A stretch of 53,499 nt of DNA from positions 1 to 53,499 of the forward strand of contig CALKRW010000003.1 of NCBI GenBank assembly GCA_937989585.1, read 5' to 3'. A model generated the notes under the pieces. That model was given only the letters and a program-made list of their open reading frames with translations. It was not told where the DNA came from and did no database searches. A program made the position numbers and the translations under genes. Positions 25,524-33,877 of the stretch are shown here, piece by piece (position 1 is the first letter of the stretch; each line of letters starts with the position of its first letter). This DNA is from an uncultured Porphyromonadaceae bacterium. Its GTDB lineage: Bacteria; Bacteroidota; Bacteroidia; Bacteroidales; Muribaculaceae.

Positions 25524-26249
25524 TCAGTCGTTGCTGTTGCCGAAGAAACGGAGCAGATAGAGGAACAGGTTGATGAAGTCCAGGTATAGGCTGAGTGCGC
25601 CGAGGGTGGCGAGACGGCCTACGCCTGCGGCGGGCATCTGCTGGGCCATGTTCTTTATCTGCTGGGTGTCCCATGCGGTGAGGCCTACGAAGATGAGGAC
25701 GCCGACGATGGAGATGATCCAGTCGAGACCCGAACTTGCTACAAACATGTTGACCACCGAGGCGATGATAAGGCCGATGAGGGCCATGAACAGGATTGAG
25801 CCTATCTTGCTGAGGTCACGGTTGGTGGAATAGCCGTAGACGCTCATCGCGGCAAAGGTGCCGGCGGTGATGAAGAATGTCTTGGCTATGGACACGCCAG
25901 TGTAGATTACGAACACGCCGCTAAGCAGCAGTCCGTTGACGACGGCGAAGAGGTAGAACAGCAGTGCGGCCGTGGTGCTCGACAGTTTGTTGATGCCTGC
26001 CGAAACGCCGATGACGATGCCGAACTCGGCTATGACGAGTAACCACATGAACCACGAGTTGTGGGCCATGAAGTTGAGGTATTCAAAGGAATTGCCGCAG
26101 AACATGGCGATGAGGGCGGTGACCACGAGGGCGCCGGTCATGCGGAGGTAGACGCTCTTCATCACGTCGCTGACGCGGGTGACGAAACTCTGGCTGTTCC
26201 AGGTCTGCTGGTAAGCCTGCTGGTTGTACTGAGGAGGGTAATTGTTCAT
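25524..26249 (-). CDS. Bax inhibitor-1/YccA family membrane protein
   Basis: The 241-residue protein has a polar Gln/Tyr/Asn-rich N-terminus (about 1-22) and seven membrane helices, the TMBIM/BI-1 layout. Family segments include MTGALVVTALIAMFCGN near 37-53 and GLTAWDTQQIKNMAQ near 193-207; the last contains the conserved D-T-Q-x-I motif. Related bacterial proteins (YetJ) act as pH-sensitive calcium leak channels, and YccA protects or modulates FtsH. The function here is inferred from family only. It leads a likely two-gene unit with the MATE exporter. Confidence 0.92.
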   Translation of the reverse strand: MNNYPPQYNQQAYQQTWNSQSFVTRVSDVMKSVYLRMTGALVVTALIAMFCGNSFEYLNFMAHNSWFMWLLVIAEFGIVIGVSAGINKLSSTTAALLFYLFAVVNGLLLSGVFVIYTGVSIAKTFFITAGTFAAMSVYGYSTNRDLSKIGSILFMALIGLIIASVVNMFVASSGLDWIISIVGVLIFVGLTAWDTQQIKNMAQQMPAAGVGRLATLGALSLYLDFINLFLYLLRFFGNSND

Positions 26250-26383
26250 TTTTCCTTATTTGGTTTGTGGTTGTTTTATTCTTGTTCTGATTAGGCCGGG
26301 GACTGCGCCCGCCGGAAATTGATTTTCCTGTGCGCGTGGCAGCGGCCGTTCTTCTATATTAGACAGCGCAGAGGCAAAAAGGT

Positions 26384-28171
26384 TTACATGCGCTCGGGAA
26401 CATTGATGCCGAGCAGGTCCATGGCCGACTTGACGACACGCGCTGTCTGTTCGCTGAGTTCGAGGCGCAGCGAGCGCACGGCCTCGTCCTTCTCGCCGAG
26501 TATGGTGCAGTCGTGGTAGAACTGGTTGTAGGTCTTCACCAGGTCGTAGGCGTAGTTGGCGATGAGCGCGGGCGAGTAGGAGCGTCCGGCCTCGGCCACG
26601 ACGCCGGGATAGTCGGCGAGTTTCTGTATCAGTGCGATTTCCTTCTCGCCGGGAACGGCCTGCGAGTAGTCGCCGATGGCCATGCCCTCGGACTCGGCGC
26701 GGCGGAGCACCGAGCGGATGCGGGCGTAGGTGTACTGGATGAAGGGGCCGGTGTTGCCGTTGAAGTCTATAGACTCGCGGGGATTGAAGGTCATGTTCTT
26801 GCGCGGGTCGACCTTCAGCAGGAAGTACTTGAGGGCGCCGAGTCCCACGGTCTCGCAGATGGCGCGGGTCTCCTGCTCGCTCAGGCCGTCGAGTTTGCCG
26901 AGTTCCTTCGATACTTCGGTGGCTGTCTTCACCATCTCGTCCATCAGGTCGTCGGCGTCGACGACGGTGCCTTCGCGCGACTTCATCTTGCCCTCGGGCA
27001 GTTCGACCATGCCGTATGAGAAGTGCACGAGGTCCTTGCCCCAGGCGAAGCCCAGGCGGTCGAGCAGCAGCGACAGGACCTGGAAGTGGTAGTTCTGCTC
27101 GTTGCCGACAACGTATATCATCTTGTCGATGGGATAGTCGCGGTAGCGCAGTTTGGCGGTGCCGATGTCCTGGGTCATGTAGACCGAGGTGCCGTCGGAG
27201 CGCAGCAGCAGTTTCTGGTCGAGTCCGGCATCCGAGAGGTCGGCCCATACAGAGCCGTCTTCCTTGCGGAACATCACGCCCTTCTCGAGGCCTTCGAGAA
27301 CCTTCTCCTTGCCCTCGAGGTAGGTCTCCGACTCGTAGTATATCTTGTCGAAGCCTACGCCCATGCGCTCGTAGGTCTCGTCGAAACCGGCATAGACCCA
27401 TGAGTTCATCATGGCCCACAACTGGCGGATCTCGGGGTCCTTCTGCTCCCAGCGGCGCAGCATCTCGCGGGCCTCGAGCAGCAGCGGTGCCTTCTGCTTG
27501 GCTTCTTCCTCGTCCATACCTGCGGCCACCATCTGTTTGACCTCTTCCTTGTAGTGCTTGTCGAAGAGCACGTAGAAGTCGCCGATGAGGTGGTCGCCCT
27601 TCTTGCCGGTAGATTCGGGGGTGGCGCCGTTGCCCCACTTCTGCCATGCGAGCATCGACTTGCAGATGTGGATGCCGCGGTCGTTGACAATGTTGGTCTT
27701 GACCACGCGGTTGCCGCATGCGCCGAGGATGCGGCTCAGCGACCAGCCAAGGAGGATATTGCGCAGGTGGCCCAGGTGCAGGGGCTTGTTGGTGTTGGGC
27801 GATGAGTACTCGACCATCACCAGAGGCGACTGCTCGGTCACCTCTTTCTTGCCGTAGTCGGGATTGGCGGCGATGCCCTCGAGGACCTTGTTCCAGAAAC
27901 GCGGTTCGATGACGATGTTGAGGAAGCCCTTGACGACGTTGAAATCCTTGACGGCGGCGCAGTTTGTCACCAGCCAATCGCCGATCTCGCGGCCCACGGC
28001 CTCGGGGGCCTTGCGTGCGGCCTTCACCCAGGGGAACACAACGATGGTGAGGTTGCCCTCGAACTCCTTGCGCGTAGCCTGCGGCACGATATCCGCTGCC
28101 GGGCAGTTCACGTCATAGAGCGCCTCGACTGCGAGGCTCACGGCCTCGCTGATAGTATCATTGATAGACAT
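26384..28171 (-). CDS. argS: Arginyl-tRNA synthetase ArgS
   Basis: ArgS charges tRNA-Arg with arginine using ATP. The 595-residue protein has the N-terminal Add-1 domain (about 5-110), the class I catalytic domain with the HIGH-type motif as HLGH in SSPNTNKPLHLGHLRN near 127-142, and the KMSK-like motif GKMKSREGTVV near 373-383. The C-terminal anticodon-binding (DALR) domain runs from about 465 to the end, which is the typical RM. Length is normal. A strong -7 element lies 82 bases upstream. Confidence 0.98.
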   Translation of the reverse strand: MSINDTISEAVSLAVEALYDVNCPAADIVPQATRKEFEGNLTIVVFPWVKAARKAPEAVGREIGDWLVTNCAAVKDFNVVKGFLNIVIEPRFWNKVLEGIAANPDYGKKEVTEQSPLVMVEYSSPNTNKPLHLGHLRNILLGWSLSRILGACGNRVVKTNIVNDRGIHICKSMLAWQKWGNGATPESTGKKGDHLIGDFYVLFDKHYKEEVKQMVAAGMDEEEAKQKAPLLLEAREMLRRWEQKDPEIRQLWAMMNSWVYAGFDETYERMGVGFDKIYYESETYLEGKEKVLEGLEKGVMFRKEDGSVWADLSDAGLDQKLLLRSDGTSVYMTQDIGTAKLRYRDYPIDKMIYVVGNEQNYHFQVLSLLLDRLGFAWGKDLVHFSYGMVELPEGKMKSREGTVVDADDLMDEMVKTATEVSKELGKLDGLSEQETRAICETVGLGALKYFLLKVDPRKNMTFNPRESIDFNGNTGPFIQYTYARIRSVLRRAESEGMAIGDYSQAVPGEKEIALIQKLADYPGVVAEAGRSYSPALIANYAYDLVKTYNQFYHDCTILGEKDEAVRSLRLELSEQTARVVKSAMDLLGINVPERM

Positions 28172-28252
28172 GACTTATATTCTCTAACTTATATTTGTTT
28201 CTTACAGATTAAAAATTCACTGAAGAATGCGCAACGCGCACCCTTTCAACCT

Positions 28253-28261
28253 GCAAAGTTA
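28253..28261 (-). promoter_or_regulatory. -7 element of the argS promoter
   Basis: The minus strand reads TAACTTTGC, an exact match to TAnnTTTGC. It is about 82 bases before the argS start. No good -33 TTTG is present at the expected spacing. The downstream bases TTTGCAGGTTGAAA are shared with the mraY promoter. Confidence 0.6.
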
Positions 28262-28371
28262 CAAAAACTTTGCCAATCTCCCCCACCCCGTCACCTTTTT
28301 CAAAAAATCCCCTCAAAGAAATACCCAGGGTCAGCGCGAATACAGCCCCGAATCCCTGAAATAATTAAAAC

Positions 28372-28406
28372 TGGACAAATTTAAAGTCGCACTTTAAATT
28401 TGTCCA
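28372..28406. repeat. Perfect 16-bp inverted repeat with a 3-base loop
   Basis: Arms 28372-28387 (tggacaaatttaaagt) and 28391-28406 (actttaaatttgtcca) are exact reverse complements around cgc. No poly-T tail follows on either strand, so it is not a standard terminator. It lies at the edge of the accessory patch, and no second copy is visible in this window. It may be an operator, a recombination or insertion end, or a member of a dispersed repeat family. Confidence 0.8.
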
Positions 28407-28528
28407 CAAAAATAGGAAATATTTAATAATCAGCAAAATAATCTGTCAAAATATCGCAAACACCATTTGGTCCGGCAATCACAATCCGGATGGGACGGTG
28501 CGTTTTATTTTTTAATTCCGAACTGCTG

Positions 28529-28555
28529 TTTGCAGTCAAATTTTTTGACCGCAAA
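28529..28555. repeat. 12-bp inverted repeat with one mismatch
   Basis: Arms 28529-28540 (tttgcagtcaaa) and 28544-28555 (tttgaccgcaaa) pair with one A/C mismatch around ttt. It lies between the perfect hairpin and the RhuM promoter, and may be a regulatory hairpin or a remnant of an inserted element. Confidence 0.5.
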
Positions 28556-28749
28556 TCTCCAATCTGTTTAATCCCGGTACAAAGTTGTTACTTAACCACA
28601 TACAAAGATACAAAGATTTTCTGAGGTGGCAATAAAACGTGTCGTGAAACTTAAAGGAGAATTCTAACATAAACCATGTTGAATGTCGGGAATTAGACAG
28701 AATAAAAGTTATTGCCTTCGGAATCTTAAAAGTTGACCCGCCCAATCCC

Positions 28750-28781
28750 ATTGCCACGTCGGAATAAATCGCTATATTTGC
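28750..28781 (+). promoter_or_regulatory. Promoter of the RhuM fragment
   Basis: TTG at 28751-28753 is followed after 19 bases by TATATTTGC at 28773-28781, an exact -7 match with the correct spacing for the Bacteroidota housekeeping sigma factor. The RhuM start codon is 43 bases past the -7 element, so the truncated gene is probably still transcribed. Confidence 0.65.
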
Positions 28782-28823
28782 ATAATTCATAAAACATTAT
28801 GTATTCTGAAAGAACTGACTGCT

Positions 28824-29270
28824 ATGGCTAAGGAGATACAGTTTGTGCTATATAATCTGCCTGACAATTCCGGGACGGTACAGGCCTACGTGGAAAATGA
28901 GTCACTGTGGCTCACACAGAAAGCCATGGCGCAGTTGTTCGGGGTTGATCGCACTGTCATAACCAAACACCTCAAAAATATATTTGAGACGGGTGAGTTA
29001 TGTGAAGATTCAGTATGTGCAAAATTTGCACATACTGCTGCTGACGGGAAAAAATACAATACCTCGTTCTACTCCCTCGACGCCATCATCAGCGTGGGTT
29101 ACCGCGTAAACAGCCGTCGGGTCACGCTCTTCCGCCAGTGGGCGACGCGGGTCCTCAACGAGTTCAGAATCGCATCATCTCGGCAACCCGGAGGAAGAAG
29201 TCGTTGGACCACAGGTCGAGTTCTCTTGCGCTACGCCTATCGTAGGTTGCCTTCAGTTTCCGGAGTTTAG
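28824..29270 (+). pseudogene. RhuM-family gene, truncated after the N-terminal domain
   Basis: The first ~115 residues are a clear RhuM-family N-terminus: LYNLPDNSGTVQAYVENESL, then LWLTQKAMAQLFGVDRTVIT (helix-turn-helix-like), a GKKYNTSFYSLDAIISVGYR motif, and RQWATRVLNEF. Full RhuM proteins run to about 320-340 residues, with a further domain after NEF. Here the family match stops at about base 29166, and the remaining 34 codons are Arg/Ser-rich and antisense to an unrelated minus-strand frame. RhuM proteins occur in pathogenicity and accessory islands of unknown biochemistry. This copy looks broken, with the promoter and HTH part kept. Confidence 0.75.
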
Positions 29271-29280
29271 GGTTTCGCAA
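29164..29280 (-). other. 38-codon coding-like remnant of unknown origin
   Basis: On the minus strand the frame from 29280 to the TGA at 29164-29166 gives 38 residues with good protein character (KLRKLKATYDRRSAREL, then DLWSNDFFLRVAEMMRF). It begins right after an in-frame TGA and overlaps the end of the YhcG-like frame; removing one A near 29281 would fuse it to that protein as its C-terminus. I do not recognise the family. It could be the frameshifted end of the nuclease-like gene or the tail of a lost gene. Confidence 0.4.
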
Positions 29281-29782
29281 TCATCGGAATTATAATCACA
29301 TCTTCAGGATTCTTTGCTATGGCTGTCCGCTCGTAGAGCATGCTGTCGATCTTCGCCTTGAGGGTGCGTACCGACCATCGCTGGTCTGCGGCCATAGTTA
29401 GGTAAAACTCACGCTTCAAATCATCTTCCATAGAGATAACTTGCAGAAAATGAGTCCAAGACAATTGTGACACCACTGATGTCACAATTTTAATATCAGG
29501 GAAAGCGGTTGCGAACTGCATCATTCTGCGAAGGTTCCTTAAAGAAAACTGAGAACCGCCATATACATCTGTCAATTGTCGCGACAGCGTCGCGATAATC
29601 TGTTTGCCGTATGCAGCGCGCTCGCCGCCGAGCACTTCCCGGTTGATGCGTTCGCCGATGTGCCAGTACATTAGTGTCATACCGGCATTGACGGTAGCCG
29701 CCACCTGAAGCCGCGACTGTTCTATTATTGCCTGAATATCGGTGACTATCTTATTTTCAGCAAAATTTAATATATGTTCCAT
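29267..29782 (-). pseudogene. YhcG-type (DUF1016) nuclease family gene, N-terminal part only
   Basis: The 171-residue product matches the DUF1016 N-terminal region of YhcG-like proteins: IEQSRLQVAATVNAGMTLMY, WHIGERINREVLGGERAAYG, KQIIATLSRQLTDVYGGSQF, LRNLRRMMQFATAFPD, and LSWTHFLQVISMEDDLKREF. The family continues for another ~170 residues with a PDDEXK nuclease domain, which is missing here: the frame ends after ERTAIAKNPEDVIIIPMIAKP. A one-base shift would add only 38 residues and no nuclease motif. I infer a truncated, probably inactive gene. It is convergent with the RhuM fragment, the two 3' ends meeting at 29164-29270. Confidence 0.72.
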
Positions 29783-29861
29783 AGGTATTGCGAGATTTAA
29801 GAGTCAGTTGATTAATCCCCGAAATGTTTACTGTTTTGTGATTTTTGCGGCTTGGTCTATA

Positions 29862-31193
29862 TCACATGTCGTCTAAGGTCAGAAGTCGGGTTTCGACTTC
29901 GTATTTCATCAGCAGGCATGTCTTGATGCGCTCTACTTTCGCCATGAAGTCTTTGTGGCTGTAATTCTCGCGCTTACGTTTCACTTCCGCCACCAGTGCG
30001 TTTTTACCGTCAATGCTTATGGCGACAATATCTATTTCGTTGGCTTCCTTACCCTTCTTTCTCTCCCACCATGAGCCGATGTCGGCATAGCGGTGACTTT
30101 CCGCCAACTTCATGCGAAACCACTTTTCAAGCGCAAGTCCGGAGAATGTCGGATAATCCGATATGACAATATGGCGCAGGTACTCAAAGTTATTAAGTTC
30201 AACCAATGTCTGGTTACGGTCAAAATAGTTGAACCAGAATTTCAGGAAGTTGTCAGTGATTTCGTACTGCACGTTCTGCGAGCGTGGCTTCGACATTATC
30301 GGACGCACGCGCCTGATGAGCGAATAATCCTCAATCAGGCGTTTCAGGTGTCCCGCCACAGTAACTCCGCCCAATGCGCCCTCGATGGCGCCCTGTGTGT
30401 TTATGCCTGACGCGATGCAGTTCAGCACAGAGAAATACAGCCCGTAATCCTTGCCGAATTCCTCGATCAGAAGATTGCGGCCCTCGTTCACGAATGGTGA
30501 ATTCTCCCTGACGATATAATTGAACATACCCTCGATCGACAGGTCAGTGTCCTCGCACAGCAGTTCGATATACTTTGGCACGCCTCCGGTGACACAATAG
30601 AAGGCGAGCAACTCGTCGTTGGAGTATTCCGGACGGAAATCGCGCATGATTTCCTTCATGGTCTCGGTGCCGAATCCCGTTAGGCGTATTGTTGCATCAG
30701 CCCTGCCGAACAGTGGCTCGTGATAACTTTCAAATATCCTGTGCATCATCGAGTACACCGAACCCATCAGCAGCAGGTTCACGTGTGTGTCGTTTCGGTA
30801 AGAGTCCCAGATATTCTGCATGTCGCTGAAAACAGAGGAATTGATATTGTAGAATTCCTGGAATTCGTCGATGATAAGGTTATACTTTATGGTCTTCCCC
30901 GCTTCCATCAGGAGATAGAACATTTCACGGAATGATGTCACACCTGCTGGAACATGGATTCTAAGTTGAGAGGCTATCAGTGTTGAGAACTCCGAGCATA
31001 GTGCAGCCTCATTCTTTCTGCTCACGAACAGATAGACTGTCGGACTTTCGCCTTGGGTGGCGCGCAGGGCGAGTGATGTTTTGCCTATGCGGCGTCGGCC
31101 GGTAATTACAGTCATGCGTGATCTTGATTCAAAGGCACGCCTCTGGATACGCCGCAGTTCTTCTATTTCTTTTGTTCGGTTGTAGAATTTCAT
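29862..31193 (-). CDS. AAA ATPase with C-terminal DUF234/PDDEXK-like domain
   Basis: The 443-residue protein belongs to the bacterial/archaeal AAA ATP-binding family (Pfam ATPase_2 plus DUF234). Walker A is GRRRIGKTS near 32-40 and Walker B is NLIIDEFQEF near 104-113. A sensor-like LLLMGSVYSMM follows near 138-148, and a winged-helix region (about 255-330) contains GALGGVTVAGHLKRLIEDY. The C-terminal domain carries EIDIVAISIDGKNALVAEVK near 392-411, an E/D...D...E-x-K arrangement like PDDEXK nucleases. It is intact, moderately AT-rich like the rest of the patch, and lies 79 bp upstream of the truncated YhcG gene. Function is not established for the family; mobile-element or toxin-like roles are possible. 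Confidence 0.85.
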   Translation of the reverse strand: MKFYNRTKEIEELRRIQRRAFESRSRMTVITGRRRIGKTSLALRATQGESPTVYLFVSRKNEAALCSEFSTLIASQLRIHVPAGVTSFREMFYLLMEAGKTIKYNLIIDEFQEFYNINSSVFSDMQNIWDSYRNDTHVNLLLMGSVYSMMHRIFESYHEPLFGRADATIRLTGFGTETMKEIMRDFRPEYSNDELLAFYCVTGGVPKYIELLCEDTDLSIEGMFNYIVRENSPFVNEGRNLLIEEFGKDYGLYFSVLNCIASGINTQGAIEGALGGVTVAGHLKRLIEDYSLIRRVRPIMSKPRSQNVQYEITDNFLKFWFNYFDRNQTLVELNNFEYLRHIVISDYPTFSGLALEKWFRMKLAESHRYADIGSWWERKKGKEANEIDIVAISIDGKNALVAEVKRKRENYSHKDFMAKVERIKTCLLMKYEVETRLLTLDDM

Positions 31194-31551
31194 GTTTTAT
31201 AACCACAGTAATTATTACCACGGTGACAAAATTATAAACAAACATTGGAACGACCAAAAAATTAAGCAGTTATTTGATGAAAGACACTATAGATTTTGAA
31301 GTAATTTGAAAAAATCGGGGAGAAGGTGGACAATGGTGCGGAAAAATCGCTAATTTTGCAGAAATGCATAAACGCGTGAAGAGTGGACTTATCCCCCACC
31401 CCGGCCGGATGCGCGATTATCCTGCTCCGATCGCGGAAATCCAAGGGTAAACCCCACGGAAGCCCTACGGATAACCCCAAGATAACCCAAAGGATATCCG
31501 TTGTAAAAGATTTCGAAAACCCAACATTAACTTCTAAATTCATAATCTGTT
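31194..31551. other. 358-bp gap holding the ferritin promoter region
   Basis: AT-rich on the left and GC-mixed on the right. Besides the -7 element at 31351-31359 I see no RNA gene or strong hairpin. A minus-strand 93-codon frame at 31262-31543 has no recognisable motif and is probably spurious. Confidence 0.5.
31351..31359 (+). promoter_or_regulatory. -7 element upstream of ferritin
   Basis: TAATTTTGC matches TAnnTTTGC exactly on the plus strand. A TTTG at the -33 spacing is not seen. If used, it gives a leader of about 185 bases before the ferritin ATG, room for post-transcriptional or metal-responsive control. Confidence 0.45.
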
Positions 31552-32073
31552 ATGATTTCTCCCAAGATTGAAAAAGCAATCAATGACCAGATCAACGCTG
31601 AATTCTGGTCGGCTTATCTTTATCTCTCGATGGCCACTCAGTGCGAGGCTTTAGGAATGCACGGCATAGCCAACTGGTTCAAGGTTCAGTTCAAGGAAGA
31701 GCAGGCTCACGCCGAGATCTTCATGAACTATCTGTTCTCGCGTGGCGGCCGTGTCGTACTCGCTCCCATCGACGCTGTTCCCGTGGAATGGGAATCGCCC
31801 CTCGCCTGCTTCGAGAACACCATCGCCCACGAGCAGAAGGTCACCGGCCTCATCAACGAACTCTACTCTCTCGCCGAGGCTGAGCACGACTACGCCACAC
31901 GCGGCAAACTCGACTGGTTCGTCTCCGAGCAGGTCGAGGAAGAAGAGACCGCCCAGGGCCTCGTTGACCGTCTGCACATGATCGGTGACGACAAACTCGC
32001 CCTCTATATGCTCGACCAGGAACTTGGTGCCCGCACTTACAACGTTCCCTCGCCCCTCGCCGCAAAGGCCTGA
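31552..32073 (+). CDS. ftnA: Ferritin (non-haem, iron storage)
   Basis: Ferritin oxidises ferrous iron and stores it in a 24-subunit shell. The 173-residue protein has the ferroxidase residues E17 (INAEFWS), E50 and H53 (KEEQAHAE) and E94 (AHEQK), and a glutamate-rich stretch EQVEEEETAQ near 126-135, as in bacterial FtnA. The fifth short helix is near 150-160. Its TTG-free ATG start follows a long leader. It is transcribed alone, converging on the nucleoside kinase gene, with a shared hairpin terminator between. Confidence 0.96.
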   Translation: MISPKIEKAINDQINAEFWSAYLYLSMATQCEALGMHGIANWFKVQFKEEQAHAEIFMNYLFSRGGRVVLAPIDAVPVEWESPLACFENTIAHEQKVTGLINELYSLAEAEHDYATRGKLDWFVSEQVEEEETAQGLVDRLHMIGDDKLALYMLDQELGARTYNVPSPLAAKA

Positions 32074-32096
32074 TCAATCGCCTGAACATCACACAA

Positions 32097-32128
32097 CAGC
32101 GCCCCGGTCCGTCAAGGCCGGGGCGCTG
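32097..32128. terminator. Bidirectional hairpin terminator, ferritin/nucleoside kinase
   Basis: Arms 32097-32107 (cagcgccccgg) and 32118-32128 (ccggggcgctg) are perfect reverse complements with a 10-base loop that can pair further. It lies 24 bases past the ferritin stop and 52 bases before the end of the convergent kinase gene. No long T-tract follows, as often in Bacteroidota. Confidence 0.7.
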
Positions 32129-32179
32129 CCGTTATGTTATGCCGTCAAATAAAGCGTCACGGACAGCCGTAGAACCCAA

Positions 32180-33856
32180 TCAGTAGTGGAACGACGAGCC
32201 GCCCAGGAATTCCCTCAGCAGCGACGTGGGCGGTATCATCTCCGAGGGGATGGGCTTGAAGTAACTCAGGAACTTGCGCAGGCGGTAGGCCTGGGCGTAT
32301 TCAGGCGCCGTGTTGGGAACGGCGGCCAGAACCTCGTCGCCGTATTTCTTCATCACGCCCAGTTCGAATAGCAGCGACGAGTTGAACATGGCGTCCGCGT
32401 TCTCCTGGTACGGGAAAATCCACTTCTCCTCGCCGCGGCGCACCGACGGCCAGCGGCGCAGTGTCTCCAGCGCCGACGTCCCGCGGTACTTGCTGTCGCG
32501 TATTATGCGCCTAAGCAGACGGTTGTCGGTCGTAGGCACCCAGTTGTGGTCGTCGATCGACAGCGTGGTCAGTGCCGAGACATAGATCAGGTACTTGTAG
32601 TGCTGGTCGACCGTGTTGGTGAGTTCGGGATTCAGGCCGTGGATGCCTTCTATCAGTATTATCGACCGCGGACCCAGTTGCACCGTGTCGCCTCGGTAGT
32701 AGCGCGTGCCGGTCTCGAACGAGTAGGTGGGCAACGCTACCTCGCGGCCCGCGATGATGTCGCGCAGGTCGCTGTTGAACTGTGCCAGGTCGAGCGCGCG
32801 TATCGACTCGTAGTCGTAGTCGCCGCTCTCGTCGCGGGGAGTGAGCGTGCGGTCCACGAAGTAGTTGTCGAGCGATATCTGTATGGGGCTGAGCAGGTTG
32901 GTGCGCAACTGCACGGCCAGGCGCTTGGTGAACGTGGTCTTGCCCGACGATGACGGTCCGGCTATCAGCACCACGCGGGTTCCGTCCTCCTCGAAGCGGC
33001 GTGTGATGTCGTCGCTGATGCGCGAGATGTACTTCTCGTGCAGCGCCTCGGCCACGTTGATGAGTTCCGAGGTGTGCCGGTCTATGTCCACGCGGTTGAG
33101 TTCGCCGACGTTCGACACGCCGATGATGTTGTTGAAGGCCGTGTAGCGCGTGAATGCGTCGAACATCTTCTGCTGGGGTATGATGTCGGGCGTGCGCGAG
33201 GGGTCGCTGCGGTCGATGCCGCGCAGCAGGGCGCCGTCCTCGTAGGGAGTCAGCGCGAATACGCCTATGTGGCTCGTGTCCGGTGCGAGACAGCCGTAGT
33301 AACTGTCGGCGAGGCCGTCGAGCGTGTGGTACACGCTGTACAGGCTGTCCTGGGTCCTCAGAAGTGCCACCTTATCGTCCAGGCCCTGGCGCTCGAACAG
33401 TTCGATGACCTCCTCGCGCGGCCTCTCGTGGCGCACGAATGGTAGGGCGGCCTTGTGCAGGCGCCTCATCTCCGCCTCGATTCCGGCTATTATGGCGGGT
33501 GTCAGTTCGAGACCGGGGAAGCGGCAGTAGTAGCCGTTCGACACCGAGTGCTCGATGCGCAGGCGCGAGCCGGGGTAAAGCCTGTGGACCGCGGCGTAGA
33601 GCATCATGCACAGCGAGCGCACGTAGGCCCGCGAGCCCGAGTCGGACGTACTGTCGAGGAAGCGCACTATCTTAGGTGCGTAGACCGCAAAGTCCAGTTC
33701 CTCGGTCTTGTTGTTGACAGTGGCGCATATCGGCCTGAATTCCTTGCCGCTGTCTTTTCCGACTATCGCGGCTATCTCGGCGAGGCTTGTTCCGCCTTCG
33801 ACCTCTATGGTTTTGCCGAAGTCGGCGAGTTCGACACTTATCTTCTTTGCTGACAT
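32180..33856 (-). CDS. Uridine kinase-like nucleoside kinase with N-terminal tRNA-synthetase-like domains
   Basis: The 558-residue protein has an N-terminal TGS-like region (about 5-60, EVEGGTSLAEIAAIVGKDSG). A ThrRS/AlaRS second-additional-domain-like region (about 75-200) follows, with RIEHSVSNGYYCRFPG near 99-114. The C-terminal P-loop kinase domain (about 280-480) carries LIAGPSSSGKTTFTKRLAVQ near 299-318 and LIEGIHGLNPELT near 421-433. This fusion is common in Bacteroidota, where it is annotated as nucleoside or uridine kinase and should phosphorylate pyrimidine nucleosides in salvage. It ends a run of minus-strand genes beginning with DUF4254, 21 bp after GT4. Confidence 0.9.
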   Translation of the reverse strand: MSAKKISVELADFGKTIEVEGGTSLAEIAAIVGKDSGKEFRPICATVNNKTEELDFAVYAPKIVRFLDSTSDSGSRAYVRSLCMMLYAAVHRLYPGSRLRIEHSVSNGYYCRFPGLELTPAIIAGIEAEMRRLHKAALPFVRHERPREEVIELFERQGLDDKVALLRTQDSLYSVYHTLDGLADSYYGCLAPDTSHIGVFALTPYEDGALLRGIDRSDPSRTPDIIPQQKMFDAFTRYTAFNNIIGVSNVGELNRVDIDRHTSELINVAEALHEKYISRISDDITRRFEEDGTRVVLIAGPSSSGKTTFTKRLAVQLRTNLLSPIQISLDNYFVDRTLTPRDESGDYDYESIRALDLAQFNSDLRDIIAGREVALPTYSFETGTRYYRGDTVQLGPRSIILIEGIHGLNPELTNTVDQHYKYLIYVSALTTLSIDDHNWVPTTDNRLLRRIIRDSKYRGTSALETLRRWPSVRRGEEKWIFPYQENADAMFNSSLLFELGVMKKYGDEVLAAVPNTAPEYAQAYRLRKFLSYFKPIPSEMIPPTSLLREFLGGSSFHY

Positions 33857-33877
33857 GGTATTACTTGTTTTTTTCGG

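Larger units (their letters stand above)
28172..28823. other. 652-bp AT-rich gap between argS and the RhuM fragment
   Basis: The gap holds the argS promoter (28253-28261), a perfect AT-rich hairpin (28372-28406), a second inverted repeat (28529-28555) and the promoter of the RhuM fragment (28750-28781). Base composition is far more AT-rich than in the housekeeping genes. A minus-strand frame of 84 codons at 28536-28790 overlaps the promoter and looks spurious. Confidence 0.6.

Noticed and set aside
28536..28790. Minus-strand 84-codon frame before the RhuM fragment
   Set aside because: It runs through the promoter and an inverted repeat and has no recognised domain.
31262..31543. Minus-strand 93-codon frame before ferritin
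   Set aside because: It covers the ferritin promoter region and shows no motif or plausible neighbour.
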